A stretch of 64,000 bases of DNA from Ardenticatenaceae bacterium (lineage in GTDB: Bacteria; Chloroflexota; Anaerolineae; Promineifilales; Promineifilaceae). Positions 25,681 to 33,280 of this stretch are shown in pieces. The notes beneath the pieces are model-generated. The model was not told the origin of the DNA, did not search any database, and saw nothing but the letters and a program-made list of their open reading frames with translations. The stretch is taken from contig JACKBT010000006.1 in the NCBI GenBank assembly GCA_020634415.1, positions 1-64,000 of the forward strand, written 5' to 3'. Within the stretch, counting starts at the first letter, position 1; every line of letters begins with the position of its first letter. The translations under genes were made by a program, and so were the position numbers.

Positions 25681-25712
25681 CATTTGACGTAGACAAAAAT
25701 ACAGCATTTGTC
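25681..25712. promoter_or_regulatory. Candidate regulator site CATTTGAC-N16-CATTTGTC, copy B
   Basis: CATTTGACGTAGA at 25681 is identical over 13 bases to the site at 24901, with CATTTGTC at 25705 and another CATTTG at 25745. It lies ~100-130 bp before the LysW-like start. Confidence 0.5.
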
Positions 25713-25811
25713 TGTATAGTGGCTTGTGGCAATTCGCTACACTTCATTTGATGGATGAGCGTCCCCCAATGGGCTAACGCTTTGAATATTGAAATGAAGG
25801 AGAAATAAATC

Positions 25812-26075
25812 ATGGCAACGCCATCTCAAAAAATGCTCTCAGCCGAATGTCCTGAGTGCGAAACAAAAATTCGTTTTCCCAAAACACCCCAAATTGGGGA
25901 AACCCTCACTTGTCATGAGTGTGGGGAAACTTTGCAAGTCATTTCTCTCTCCCCCTTAGAATTGGATTGGGCTTATGATGATGATATTGAAGAGTGGGAA
26001 GAAGAGGAGGAGTGGGACGATGAAGAAGATTGGGACGATGAAGACGACGAATACGATTATGATGAGGAAGATTAG
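25812..26075 (+). CDS. LysW-like zinc-ribbon amino-group carrier protein with extended acidic tail
   Basis: Residues 10-55 match LysW/ArgW carriers: zinc ribbon C13-P-E-C16 and C34-H-E-C37, GETLTCHECGETLQVISL and SPLELD. LysW is ~54 residues and ends in an EDWGE-type motif whose terminal Glu carries the substrate on its side-chain carboxyl. Here residues 56-87 are 26 Asp/Glu of 32, with Trp at 62, 68 and 74, so the tail looks like three tandem degenerate EDW-E motifs before YDYDEED. The final residue is Asp, not Glu. The next genes are an ATP-grasp ligase and a lysine aminomutase, so it probably carries an amino acid. A strong terminator right after it would keep carrier expression above the enzymes. 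Confidence 0.82.
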   Translation: MATPSQKMLSAECPECETKIRFPKTPQIGETLTCHECGETLQVISLSPLELDWAYDDDIEEWEEEEEWDDEEDWDDEDDEYDYDEED

Positions 26076-26100
26076 GTAGATTACCAAGTACATACAAAGT

Positions 26101-26138
26101 ACTCCGATGTCTAAGTGGATATCGGAGTCTTTTTTTTT
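26101..26138 (+). terminator. Rho-independent terminator/attenuator between carrier and ligase genes
   Basis: ACTCCGATGTC (26101-26111) and GATATCGGAGT (26118-26128) form an 11-bp stem (one G-U) with a 6-base loop, followed by C and nine T. It lies 14 bases before the ATP-grasp start, whose ribosome site GAGGAG follows the T-tract. Partial read-through would set the carrier/enzyme ratio. Confidence 0.88.
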
Positions 26139-26151
26139 GAGGAGATAATTA

Positions 26152-27246
26152 ATGGATGAATTTGACCAAAAGCGGCCGTCATGGCGTGTAGCCCTGACGG
26201 CGAATCTAAAAAGTGATGTTGTCTGGTATCCTGGTGCGCCCCACGATGCGGGTGCCGAATTTGATGCCAGAGAAACAATCGAGGCCATCACGGCTGCTCT
26301 GCAAAAAGCTGGGCATACCGTTACCTTCTGCTCTGCTGACCGCACCCTGCCCGATGCTTTGCTAGACTTGCAGCCTGACATCTGCTTTAATATTGCTGAA
26401 GGCTTGGGCGGCGATTCACGCGAGGCTCAGGTACCGGCACTGTGTGAATTGTTGGGCATTCCTTATACGGCTTCCCGGGTTTTGGCGAATGCCATTTCGC
26501 TGGATAAGACACAAACCAAGCGTATCTGGCAAAGTTTGGGACTGCCCACCGCTCGTTTTCAGGAATTCCAAGCCGCTGATGATCTGTTGCAGCCAATGTT
26601 GCATTTTCCGCTGTTTGTGAAGCCTGCACGGGAAGGCACGGGAATGGGTATGGATTTGGCTTCGATTGTTTATGATGAAGCTGCGCTGCGTGAGCAGGTG
26701 GCTTGGGTCATTGCGACCTATCAACAACCCGCTTTGGTCGAGGAATATTTAATGGGACGGGAGTTTACGGTGGGGTTTATTGGAAATAGGGGGACGAAAC
26801 GGCCGTTTTACTACAACCCCGATGGTTACTACTTCCTACCCATCTTGGAACTGGGCACACAAGACAGCGTAAGCCCTGGTGTCTATGGCTACGATGCCAA
26901 ATCACTGCCTTTGGATGACGAATACGCCCCCGACTATCTCTGCCCGGCCAACATCCCCCCTAACTTACGTCACCAACTTTATACCCTCACCCGGCAAGCG
27001 GCCGAAGCCATCGGCGCTTGCGATGTGGTTCGTGTAGATTTTCGCCTTAACAGCGCCGGTGAGCCATACCTGCTAGAGATTAACACCCTGCCCGGTCTCA
27101 ATCCGGCCGTCAGCGACCTCTGCATTATGGCCCGCGCCGACAACTTCCCTTACGAAACCCTCATCAGCGAAATACTCTATCTCGCTGCTGAACGGTTCGG
27201 GCTGCCCATGCCTGAACCGCAAGTCGAATTAAGTTTTGCAGATTAA
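26152..27246 (+). CDS. ATP-grasp ligase, D-Ala-D-Ala ligase-like
   Basis: ~364 residues of the Ddl/LysX-like ATP-grasp fold: DICFNIAEGLGGDSREAQVP (Ddl-type N-terminal lobe), PLFVKPAREGTGMGM (ATP-lid Lys and Gly loop), ALVEEYLMGREFTVG, and the Mg-binding DVVRVDFR ... PYLLEINTLPGL. It would activate a carboxylate as acyl-phosphate and join it to an amine. It is not next to cell-wall ligase genes; it stands between a LysW-like carrier and lysine 2,3-aminomutase, so loading the carrier tail or ligating beta-lysine is the suggested role (inference). A plain D-Ala-D-Ala ligase is the main alternative. Confidence 0.85.
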   Translation: MDEFDQKRPSWRVALTANLKSDVVWYPGAPHDAGAEFDARETIEAITAALQKAGHTVTFCSADRTLPDALLDLQPDICFNIAEGLGGDSREAQVPALCELLGIPYTASRVLANAISLDKTQTKRIWQSLGLPTARFQEFQAADDLLQPMLHFPLFVKPAREGTGMGMDLASIVYDEAALREQVAWVIATYQQPALVEEYLMGREFTVGFIGNRGTKRPFYYNPDGYYFLPILELGTQDSVSPGVYGYDAKSLPLDDEYAPDYLCPANIPPNLRHQLYTLTRQAAEAIGACDVVRVDFRLNSAGEPYLLEINTLPGLNPAVSDLCIMARADNFPYETLISEILYLAAERFGLPMPEPQVELSFAD

Positions 27247-27261
27247 GTTTGTATAAAGGTC

Positions 27262-27295
27262 TATTGGTATATGGGGTAATCCCCATATACCAATA
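27262..27295 (+). repeat. Perfect 15-bp hairpin before kamA
   Basis: TATTGGTATATGGGG, loop TAAT, CCCCATATACCAATA, in the 71-base gap between the ATP-grasp and aminomutase genes. No U-tract; possibly an mRNA processing or stability element within the operon. Confidence 0.65.
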
Positions 27296-27317
27296 AGCCC
27301 ATAAGCCAAAAAACCCC

Positions 27318-28676
27318 ATGAATACCTCACAAACCGTACATACCCGCGCCCCTTACTGGCAAAACGTGCCCGATGAACAGTGGCAAGATTGGCGCTGGCA
27401 AATGAGCCATCGCTTGAACACTGTCGCCGAATTAGGCCGTGTCATTAACTTAACCGAATCGGAAAAGAAGGCTCTTGAAGCCAACGACCTGTTTCGGGTA
27501 GATATTACCCCCTACTTTGCCAGCCTGATCGATCCTGACGATATTCACTGCCCGGTACGCAAACAAGTTATCCCTACCGACCGTGAAGTTTTACCCTATT
27601 ACGCCATGATGGATGATTCTCTGGCAGAGGACAAACATTCGCCTGTGCCCGGTCTGGTGCATCGCTATCCTGATCGGGTGTTGATGTTGATTACCACCCA
27701 GTGCGCCAGCTACTGTCGCTATTGCACACGCAGCCGCATTGTGGGCAACCCCACCCAAACTTTCAGCCGCCACGACTTTGATGCCCAAATTGCTTATATT
27801 GAAGAGACACCGCAAATTCGGGATGTCCTCATCTCTGGCGGCGATCCGTTGGTATTAGCCCCTAAGCAGCTTGATATGATCCTGTCTCGGTTGCGGGCTA
27901 TTCCGCACGTGGAGATTGTCCGTATTGGCTCGCGGGTTCCTGTCTTTTTGCCGCAGCGCATAACGGCCGAATTCTGCGAAACCCTCGCCAAATATCACCC
28001 CATCTGGGTCAACATCCACGTCAACCACCCCAAAGAAATCACCCCCGAACTGGCCGCCGCCTGTGATCGGCTTTCTCGCGCTGGTGTGCCGCTGGGCAAC
28101 CAGAGCGTGCTGCTGGCCGGTGTCAATGATTCGGTCCACATCCAGCGGCAGTTGGTGCATGAGTTGGTGAAGATGCGTGTACGGCCATATTACCTCTACC
28201 AGTGCGATTTAGTCAAAGGTGCCGGTCATTTCCGCACCACCGTCAGCAAAGGCATCGAAATCATCGAAGGGCTGCGCGGCCACACCTCCGGCTACGCCAT
28301 TCCCACCTATGTGGTAGATGCTCCTGGCGGCGGCGGCAAAATCCCCGTCCAGCCCCAATACCTCATCTCCCAAGGGTCTGGTAAAGTGGTTTTGCGCAAC
28401 TTTGAAGGCTTCATCACCACCTACATAGAACCCACAGAATATGATCCCACTGAAGTGCTGCTGCAGCCCCAACCGCCGCACCGCCTGGAGCCAGGACAAG
28501 AGGGTGTGTTTGGTTTGCTGGAAGGGCAGCGCCTAGCCATCGAGCCAGAAGGCTTCGACCAAACCCACGCTCGAGGCGGCGAGGAACATCGCTTGCGCAG
28601 CGGCACACTCAACACCAAATGGCAGCCGTTGGGGGTTGGGGCATTGCCAGGCAAAACGCCCGAATTAACGGATTGA
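27318..28676 (+). CDS. kamA: Lysine 2,3-aminomutase (radical SAM, PLP)
   Basis: Converts L-lysine to beta-lysine. The radical-SAM cluster motif is C129-ASY-C133-RY-C136; the PLP lysine is K341 in DAPGGGGKIPV. The two Asp residues that bind the lysine side-chain amine in known enzymes are present (YQCDLVKGAGHFRTTV and YVVDAPGGGG); glutamate 2,3-aminomutases replace them, so lysine is the likely substrate. Length 452 is slightly longer than the family norm because of a C-terminal extension. No beta-lysine acetyltransferase (ablB) is nearby, so the product is not obviously for the acetyl-beta-lysine osmolyte. Confidence 0.95.
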   Translation: MNTSQTVHTRAPYWQNVPDEQWQDWRWQMSHRLNTVAELGRVINLTESEKKALEANDLFRVDITPYFASLIDPDDIHCPVRKQVIPTDREVLPYYAMMDDSLAEDKHSPVPGLVHRYPDRVLMLITTQCASYCRYCTRSRIVGNPTQTFSRHDFDAQIAYIEETPQIRDVLISGGDPLVLAPKQLDMILSRLRAIPHVEIVRIGSRVPVFLPQRITAEFCETLAKYHPIWVNIHVNHPKEITPELAAACDRLSRAGVPLGNQSVLLAGVNDSVHIQRQLVHELVKMRVRPYYLYQCDLVKGAGHFRTTVSKGIEIIEGLRGHTSGYAIPTYVVDAPGGGGKIPVQPQYLISQGSGKVVLRNFEGFITTYIEPTEYDPTEVLLQPQPPHRLEPGQEGVFGLLEGQRLAIEPEGFDQTHARGGEEHRLRSGTLNTKWQPLGVGALPGKTPELTD

Positions 28677-28691
28677 GCATCAAACCGTGAC

Positions 28692-28731
28692 GTAAAGCGT
28701 AAAACGTAAAAAACTACGTTTTACGCTTTAC
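28692..28731. repeat. GTAAAACG-word perfect hairpin
   Basis: GTAAAGCGTAAAACGTA and TACGTTTTACGCTTTAC make a perfect 17-bp stem with a 6-base loop, just downstream of kamA. Same word family as 15725-15764; a single arm is also at ~19143. Confidence 0.7.
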
Positions 28732-28733
28732 AA

Positions 28734-28741
28734 CATTTGTC
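28734..28741. promoter_or_regulatory. Single CATTTGTCGTA site upstream of the PA14 gene
   Basis: CATTTGTCGTA differs by one base from CATTTGACGTA of the two sites near 24901 and 25681, and lies ~160 bp before the PA14/SH3 gene. It could place that gene under the same regulator. Weak on its own. Confidence 0.25.
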
Positions 28742-28898
28742 GTACTGCCAGTTCCATCTTTTGCTGTAGCTCTAATCCGTCTGCTGACTGATTTCTTTTT
28801 TTTGCCACTTCTCTATCCTGTAACTATCTTCGGCTGATTGCCTCTGGCACAATTTTTAGCAGCGGAGTAACTATTTCAGGTACATAGGAGATTGTACG

Positions 28899-30665
28899 AT
28901 GTTTATCAAAAAAGTAAGTCTGGTATTGGTATTGGCTCTTGTGAGCCTGTTTCAATTGACTTCTGCTGCTCAGGCCGCTGCCTCGGACTGGGAGGCAAAG
29001 TATTGGACAAATACAAACTTGTCGGGTGAACCAGCTTTGGTGCGGCAAGAGGGTAGTAGTTTAGATCATAACTGGGGTGCTGATGATGCCCCTGGGAATT
29101 TGGATGTGGAAGCCTTTTCGGCACGGTTTAAGCGCACGCTGAATGTGCCGGCAGGAACCTATCGCTTTACGGCGACGATGGATGATGGTTTGCGCTTTTG
29201 GATTGATGGGGTGTTGGTGATTGATTCTTGGACGGACAGCCAGGTTCATTCGTTAACGGCCGATTACCACCTGAGCGGCGGCGACCACAACTTGAAAGTG
29301 GAATACTATGATGCTGGTGGCGCAGCCGTGGTGAAGCTGTCATGGGTCGCCGTTAATCTTGATGGCCCCAGCACCATCAGCAATTGGCGCGGTGAATATT
29401 TCAACAATCCGTTTTTGGCCGGTACCCCCAGTCTGGTGCGCGATGATGCCAACCTCAACTTCAACTGGGGCACGGGTGCGCCTGCGGCGGGCATTGGCGT
29501 AGATGCCTTCTCCGTGCGTTGGACGCGCAATCTGAATTTGGAGGCTGGCCGCTACCGTTTTTCGGCAACGGCCGATGATGGTGTGCGCGTGTGGGTCAAC
29601 GGTCAACTGCTCATCAACAAATGGCAAGACCAGGCGGCCACCACCTTCACTGCCGATGTTGATCTGGCTGGCGGCTCCATCCCCGTGCAAATGGAATATT
29701 ACGACAACCAGGGGGGCGCGTCGGCCGCACTTTCCTGGCAGAAGATTGGCGGCTCGACAACCGCTGTCTGGAAAGGTGAATATTTCAACAACACCAGCCT
29801 GACTGGCTCGCCAGTTCTGGTGCGTGATGATGCCAATATTGCCTTTGATTGGGGATCGGGTTCACCGGCGACGAGCGTGAATAAGGACAACTTCTCGGTG
29901 CGTTGGTCGCGTACTTTTACCAACAGCCCGGCTGGCAAATATCGCTTTACGGCCACAGCCGATGACGGGGTGCGGGTCTGGGTGAATGGGCAGTTGGTTA
30001 TTAACGCCTGGAGCGATCACACACCGCAAGATTTTGTGAGTGAGGTAGATTTTGCCGGCGGCAATATGAATGTGGTGATGGAGTATTATGAGAACACAGG
30101 TGGCGCACGGGCCAATCTGGTGCGGACGCAGGTGACCAGCACCAATGTGCCAACTACCCCAGTTACGCCGCCAGTGGCGGCGACGGCTACAGTTGCCAGC
30201 CAACTGCTGAATGTGCGCTCTGGCCCGGCGGTGACGAATCCGGTGATTCAGGTGTTGAACCAGGGGCAAACGGTGAGTTTGCTGGCGCGGAATGCCACCA
30301 CGACCTGGATTCAGGTGATTACGCCGACAGGGACGCAGGGTTGGGTGTATGGCCCGCTGCTGTCTAGCACCTATAATCTGGCGAATTTGCCGGTGGGGCA
30401 GGGGCTGCCCACAACTCCGCCGCCGTCTGGCCCGGTGGCGACGATCTCGAATGCGGTGTATGCGTTGAATGTGCGTTCGGGGCCGGGGGTATCGTTTGGG
30501 GTGGTAACGGCCGTTGCGCGTGGCACACAAGTCTCCTTAATCGGCCGTACCGTCTCCAACTCCTGGCTCAAAATCCGGCTGGCCGATGGCACTGAAGGTT
30601 GGTCTAGTGCCAACTATTTGACGACAACGTATGCGGTTGCCAATCTGCCTGTGGTCAGTAATTAG
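28899..30665 (+). CDS. Secreted protein with three PA14-like and two SH3b domains
   Basis: Signal peptide (residues 1-28, ending AAQAAA). Three ~130-residue PA14-like repeats follow, each with W-x-(A/G)-(K/E)-Y-(W/F)-x-N, TYRFTATMDDG or YRF(S/T)ATADDGVRVWVNG, and (V/M)EYY. After a Thr/Pro linker come two bacterial SH3 domains (LLNVRSGPAVTNPV...GWVYG; ALNVRSGPGVSFGV...GWSSANYL). PA14 binds glycans; SH3b binds cell wall. It probably links the envelope to polysaccharide outside the cell. It has its own unit with a strong terminator. Confidence 0.9.
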   Translation: MFIKKVSLVLVLALVSLFQLTSAAQAAASDWEAKYWTNTNLSGEPALVRQEGSSLDHNWGADDAPGNLDVEAFSARFKRTLNVPAGTYRFTATMDDGLRFWIDGVLVIDSWTDSQVHSLTADYHLSGGDHNLKVEYYDAGGAAVVKLSWVAVNLDGPSTISNWRGEYFNNPFLAGTPSLVRDDANLNFNWGTGAPAAGIGVDAFSVRWTRNLNLEAGRYRFSATADDGVRVWVNGQLLINKWQDQAATTFTADVDLAGGSIPVQMEYYDNQGGASAALSWQKIGGSTTAVWKGEYFNNTSLTGSPVLVRDDANIAFDWGSGSPATSVNKDNFSVRWSRTFTNSPAGKYRFTATADDGVRVWVNGQLVINAWSDHTPQDFVSEVDFAGGNMNVVMEYYENTGGARANLVRTQVTSTNVPTTPVTPPVAATATVASQLLNVRSGPAVTNPVIQVLNQGQTVSLLARNATTTWIQVITPTGTQGWVYGPLLSSTYNLANLPVGQGLPTTPPPSGPVATISNAVYALNVRSGPGVSFGVVTAVARGTQVSLIGRTVSNSWLKIRLADGTEGWSSANYLTTTYAVANLPVVSN

Positions 30666-30699
30666 GCTCGCTTCTTAGTTGCTGGTAAGCCGCCTCTCT

Positions 30700-30738
30700 A
30701 AACGGGTGGTTGAATGCCTATTCAACCACCCGTTTTTT
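30700..30738 (+). terminator. Rho-independent terminator
   Basis: AAACGGGTGGTTGAA, loop TGCCTA, TTCAACCACCCGTTT and a T-tract: a perfect 15-bp stem 35 bases after the PA14/SH3 gene. Confidence 0.92.
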
Positions 30739-30777
30739 GTGGGTCTTTAGGATTTGAAGGGATGATAGGTATTTGTG

Positions 30778-30805
30778 GTAGGGTCGAGGCGCGCCTCGAC
30801 CCTAC
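30778..30805. repeat. Perfect 28-bp palindrome
   Basis: GTAGGGTCGAGGCG followed directly by its complement, in the 347-bp gap between the PA14 and M20 genes. GTAGGG...CCCTAC ends resemble the ends of the palindrome at 45327. Confidence 0.7.
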
Positions 30806-30868
30806 ATTTGGTGTCAACCCCATGAATTCCCAAAGAGCCTTTGTGCCTGTCCACATGGTGTAAAACGG

Positions 30869-30976
30869 CTAGCAGGCTGTCGGAAAAGTGGCCGTAGGCG
30901 CGGTATCCTTACCGCGTTCCCCGAGCGCGAAAGGGATTTCGCGGCTACAAATTGGGGTTCTCCGACAAACTGCTAG
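30869..30976. repeat. Three-way-junction inverted-repeat element, copy 1
   Basis: Outer arms CTAGCAGGCTGTCGGA and TCCGACAAACTGCTAG (14 of 16 paired) enclose two small hairpins: CGCGGTA-TCCT-TACCGCG (30899-30916) and CGCGAAA-GGGA-TTTCGCG (30926-30943). No coding capacity. An element of the same plan is at 47860-47934. Confidence 0.7.
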
Positions 30977-31012
30977 AATTGGTCAAATCATCAAAAAATC
31001 AAGGAGTTTGTT

Positions 31013-32194
31013 ATGTTAGAAAAAGCCAGGCAGCTTTCTGCCGAATTATCTCGTTTACGCCGTGAAATTCATCGGAATCCAGAGTTGAGTTTTCGGGAGT
31101 TCAAAACGGCCGCTTTGGTGGCCGACACCCTGGCTGAAATTGGCATTCAGGCCAAGACAGGCGTGGGGCGCACCGGGGTTGTCGGCCAGATTGGCACAGG
31201 CAGCGGCCCCACCATTGCCATCCGCGCCGATATGGATGCCTTGCCCATTCGGGAACAAAACCAGGATAATGCGTATTGCTCGCAGGAGGATGGGGTGATG
31301 CACGCCTGTGGGCATGATGCCCACACCGCCATTTTGTTGGGAGCGGCCCATTTGCTGCAACAGAGCTTTGCCGAAGGCGGCTGGCAGGGTAATGTCCGTT
31401 TGTTGTTCCAGCCCTCGGAAGAGGCGTTTGATGAAAATGGGGTGAGTGGGGCAACGGCGATGATTGATGATGGTGCGTTGGCCGGGGTAGATGCGGTCAT
31501 TGCGCTGCATGTAGATTCAATCCATCCGGCCGGGGAAGTGCATCTGCAAGATGGCTATAGTCTGGCGGCGGTGGATTCGTTTGAAGCCTGGCTGTATGGG
31601 GATGGGGGGCATGGGGCTTACCCGCATCAGGGGAGTGACCCAATTCATATGCTGGGGCAGATTTTGAATGGTGTGTATGCCATTCCCTCGCGGCGGATTG
31701 ATCCGCTGCGGAATTGTGTGATTAGTATTGGGCAGGTAAGTGGTGGGGCGGCTCCGAATGTGATTCCCAATGAGGTGTATTTGCAGGGGACGATTCGTTC
31801 TCATGCGCAGCCGGTGCGGGAGCAGTTGTGGGTGGAGTTGGAGAATGTGTTGAAGATTAGTGAGTTGATGGGCGGCCGTTATGAGTTTGTGCTGCATAAG
31901 GGGTATCCGGGTCTTTATAATGATCCGGAGGTGAATGGGTGGATGCGGCAGGTGGCGCAGGAGTTGGCGGGGGAAACGGCCGTTATCGAAGCCGAATTTG
32001 GCATGGGGGCCGAGGACTTTGCTTACATGGCGCAGCAGGCTAAAGGGGCCATGTTCATGTTGGGTGCGGCCATCCCCGATGGTCTGATGCGCAACCACCA
32101 TACTGATATTTTTGATATTGATGAAAGGGTGATGCCGTTAGGCGCGGCGATTTTGGCGGAAACGGCCGTGCGCTTTGTAACCGGCAAAGTGTAG
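31013..32194 (+). CDS. M20 family amidohydrolase/carboxypeptidase
   Basis: Dinuclear zinc aminoacylase type (hippurate or N-acetyl-amino-acid/diaminopimelate deacylase): RREIHRNPELSFREF, IRADMDALPI, MHACGHDAHTAILLGAA, FQPSEEA, and C-terminal GMGAEDFAYM with NHHTDIFDIDE. All metal ligands (Cys, His, Glu, His) are visible. 393 residues, cytosolic. AAGGAG precedes ATG 31013. Confidence 0.94.
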   Translation: MLEKARQLSAELSRLRREIHRNPELSFREFKTAALVADTLAEIGIQAKTGVGRTGVVGQIGTGSGPTIAIRADMDALPIREQNQDNAYCSQEDGVMHACGHDAHTAILLGAAHLLQQSFAEGGWQGNVRLLFQPSEEAFDENGVSGATAMIDDGALAGVDAVIALHVDSIHPAGEVHLQDGYSLAAVDSFEAWLYGDGGHGAYPHQGSDPIHMLGQILNGVYAIPSRRIDPLRNCVISIGQVSGGAAPNVIPNEVYLQGTIRSHAQPVREQLWVELENVLKISELMGGRYEFVLHKGYPGLYNDPEVNGWMRQVAQELAGETAVIEAEFGMGAEDFAYMAQQAKGAMFMLGAAIPDGLMRNHHTDIFDIDERVMPLGAAILAETAVRFVTGKV

Positions 32195-32375
32195 TTTTTT
32201 GATTTACCTTGTGCCTACTGGTATCATTGTGGCAATATTTGCACAATAGTAGTGTAATTTTTATATGTGGCTGTGTGATTCATCAAATTTCACCAGATAT
32301 TTCTAAAAACTGGCAGTAAAATGACCCCAAAATGTGTATGTCTGGTGTAGATGGATTATAATGGTGCGAAATTTT

Positions 32376-32403
32376 TTGACACCTGCTCATGAATATATAA
32401 AAT
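32376..32403 (+). promoter_or_regulatory. Candidate sigma-70-type promoter
   Basis: TTGACA (32376-32381), 16 bases, TAAAAT (32398-32403), ~75 bp before the V4R gene in an AT-rich 285-bp gap that otherwise shows no gene. Confidence 0.4.
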
Positions 32404-32479
32404 TTTGGTAGGATATTTGAACTTATTCATCGGGCACAAGCACGATTCGCCAAAAGACAAGTGATTGTCGGAGGAAAAC

Positions 32480-33109
32480 ATGAGTGAAAGTGAAATAGGA
32501 TTGTACTATCCCAATAGATGGCCCCGCATCATAATGATTTCCACCGAAGAAATCATTGGGGAAAAAGGTGTGGCCGCCTTGCTCAATTTGGCGGGCCTCC
32601 CCCAATATATCCGCAACTATCCACCGGATAATATGAAAAAAGAGTTCCCCTTTGAGCATGTGGGTAAATTGCAACAGGCTTTTTGGGATATGTATGGCCC
32701 TCGTGGGGCAAGAGTATTTGCCACTCGTGCTGGGGCTAAGACTTTTAATGATGGTCTGGAAAGCTTTGGGGCGGTGGCCCAGGCAGCTCGTGCAGCGATG
32801 CGTATTGGTTCTTTAGAGAAGCGCATTTCTATTGGTTTAAATTTTTTCGCAAAGTTCTTTAATACCGTTAGTGACCAGAAGGTTCGTGTAGAAGAGAGTG
32901 ATGAAGAGTGGACATGGAACATTGAAAAATGCCCCATGTGTACCGGACGCACAGCGACGGAACCTGTCTGCCATTTGGCGGTGGGTGTGTTGCAGGCGGC
33001 GTTGGAGAATTTTGCGGATAAAGATAGACGCTACAGCGTGAAGCCCACTCACTGCATTGCTATGGGGCATGAAGAGGGCATTATTGTGGTAGATAAGAAG
33101 TTCCTCTAG
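32480..33109 (+). CDS. V4R (4-vinyl reductase) domain protein
   Basis: ~209 residues from ATG 32480 (GGAGGA upstream). N-terminal helix region (GEKGVAALLNLAGLPQYI) typical of stand-alone V4R/hydrocarbon-binding proteins, and a Cys/His set near the C-terminus (KCPMCTGRTATEPVCHLAVG ... THCIAMGHEEG) that fits the family's metal or ligand site. V4R proteins bind small hydrophobic molecules and often act as sensors. The gene is single, with its own promoter and terminator. Confidence 0.8.
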   Translation: MSESEIGLYYPNRWPRIIMISTEEIIGEKGVAALLNLAGLPQYIRNYPPDNMKKEFPFEHVGKLQQAFWDMYGPRGARVFATRAGAKTFNDGLESFGAVAQAARAAMRIGSLEKRISIGLNFFAKFFNTVSDQKVRVEESDEEWTWNIEKCPMCTGRTATEPVCHLAVGVLQAALENFADKDRRYSVKPTHCIAMGHEEGIIVVDKKFL

Positions 33110-33135
33110 ACCTGAAATTCAATGTGTTTTTGAAG

Positions 33136-33166
33136 AGACCTCCTCATTTTAGGAGGTCTTTTTTTT
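33136..33166 (+). terminator. Rho-independent terminator
   Basis: AGACCTCCT, loop CATTTT, AGGAGGTCT and eight T, 26 bases after the V4R gene. Confidence 0.9.
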
Positions 33167-33280
33167 GCTCTCGTACCCTACCCGTCATCTTTGCGTCACG
33201 TTCGCGTTCAGAAGAAACGGCCGTTTCCCCCTACACTATCTATATCCCCTAAATTTGTTGGGACAAAATTAAAAAGAGAC

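Noticed and set aside
27318..28676. Glutamate 2,3-aminomutase or EpmB-type assignment for the radical SAM gene
   Set aside because: Both Asp residues that bind the lysine side chain in lysine 2,3-aminomutase are present, and length and C-terminal domain match the lysine enzyme.
30666..31012. Small gene in the 347-bp gap after the PA14/SH3 gene
   Set aside because: The gap is accounted for by a terminator, a palindrome and a three-way-junction element; no frame has a plausible start and composition.
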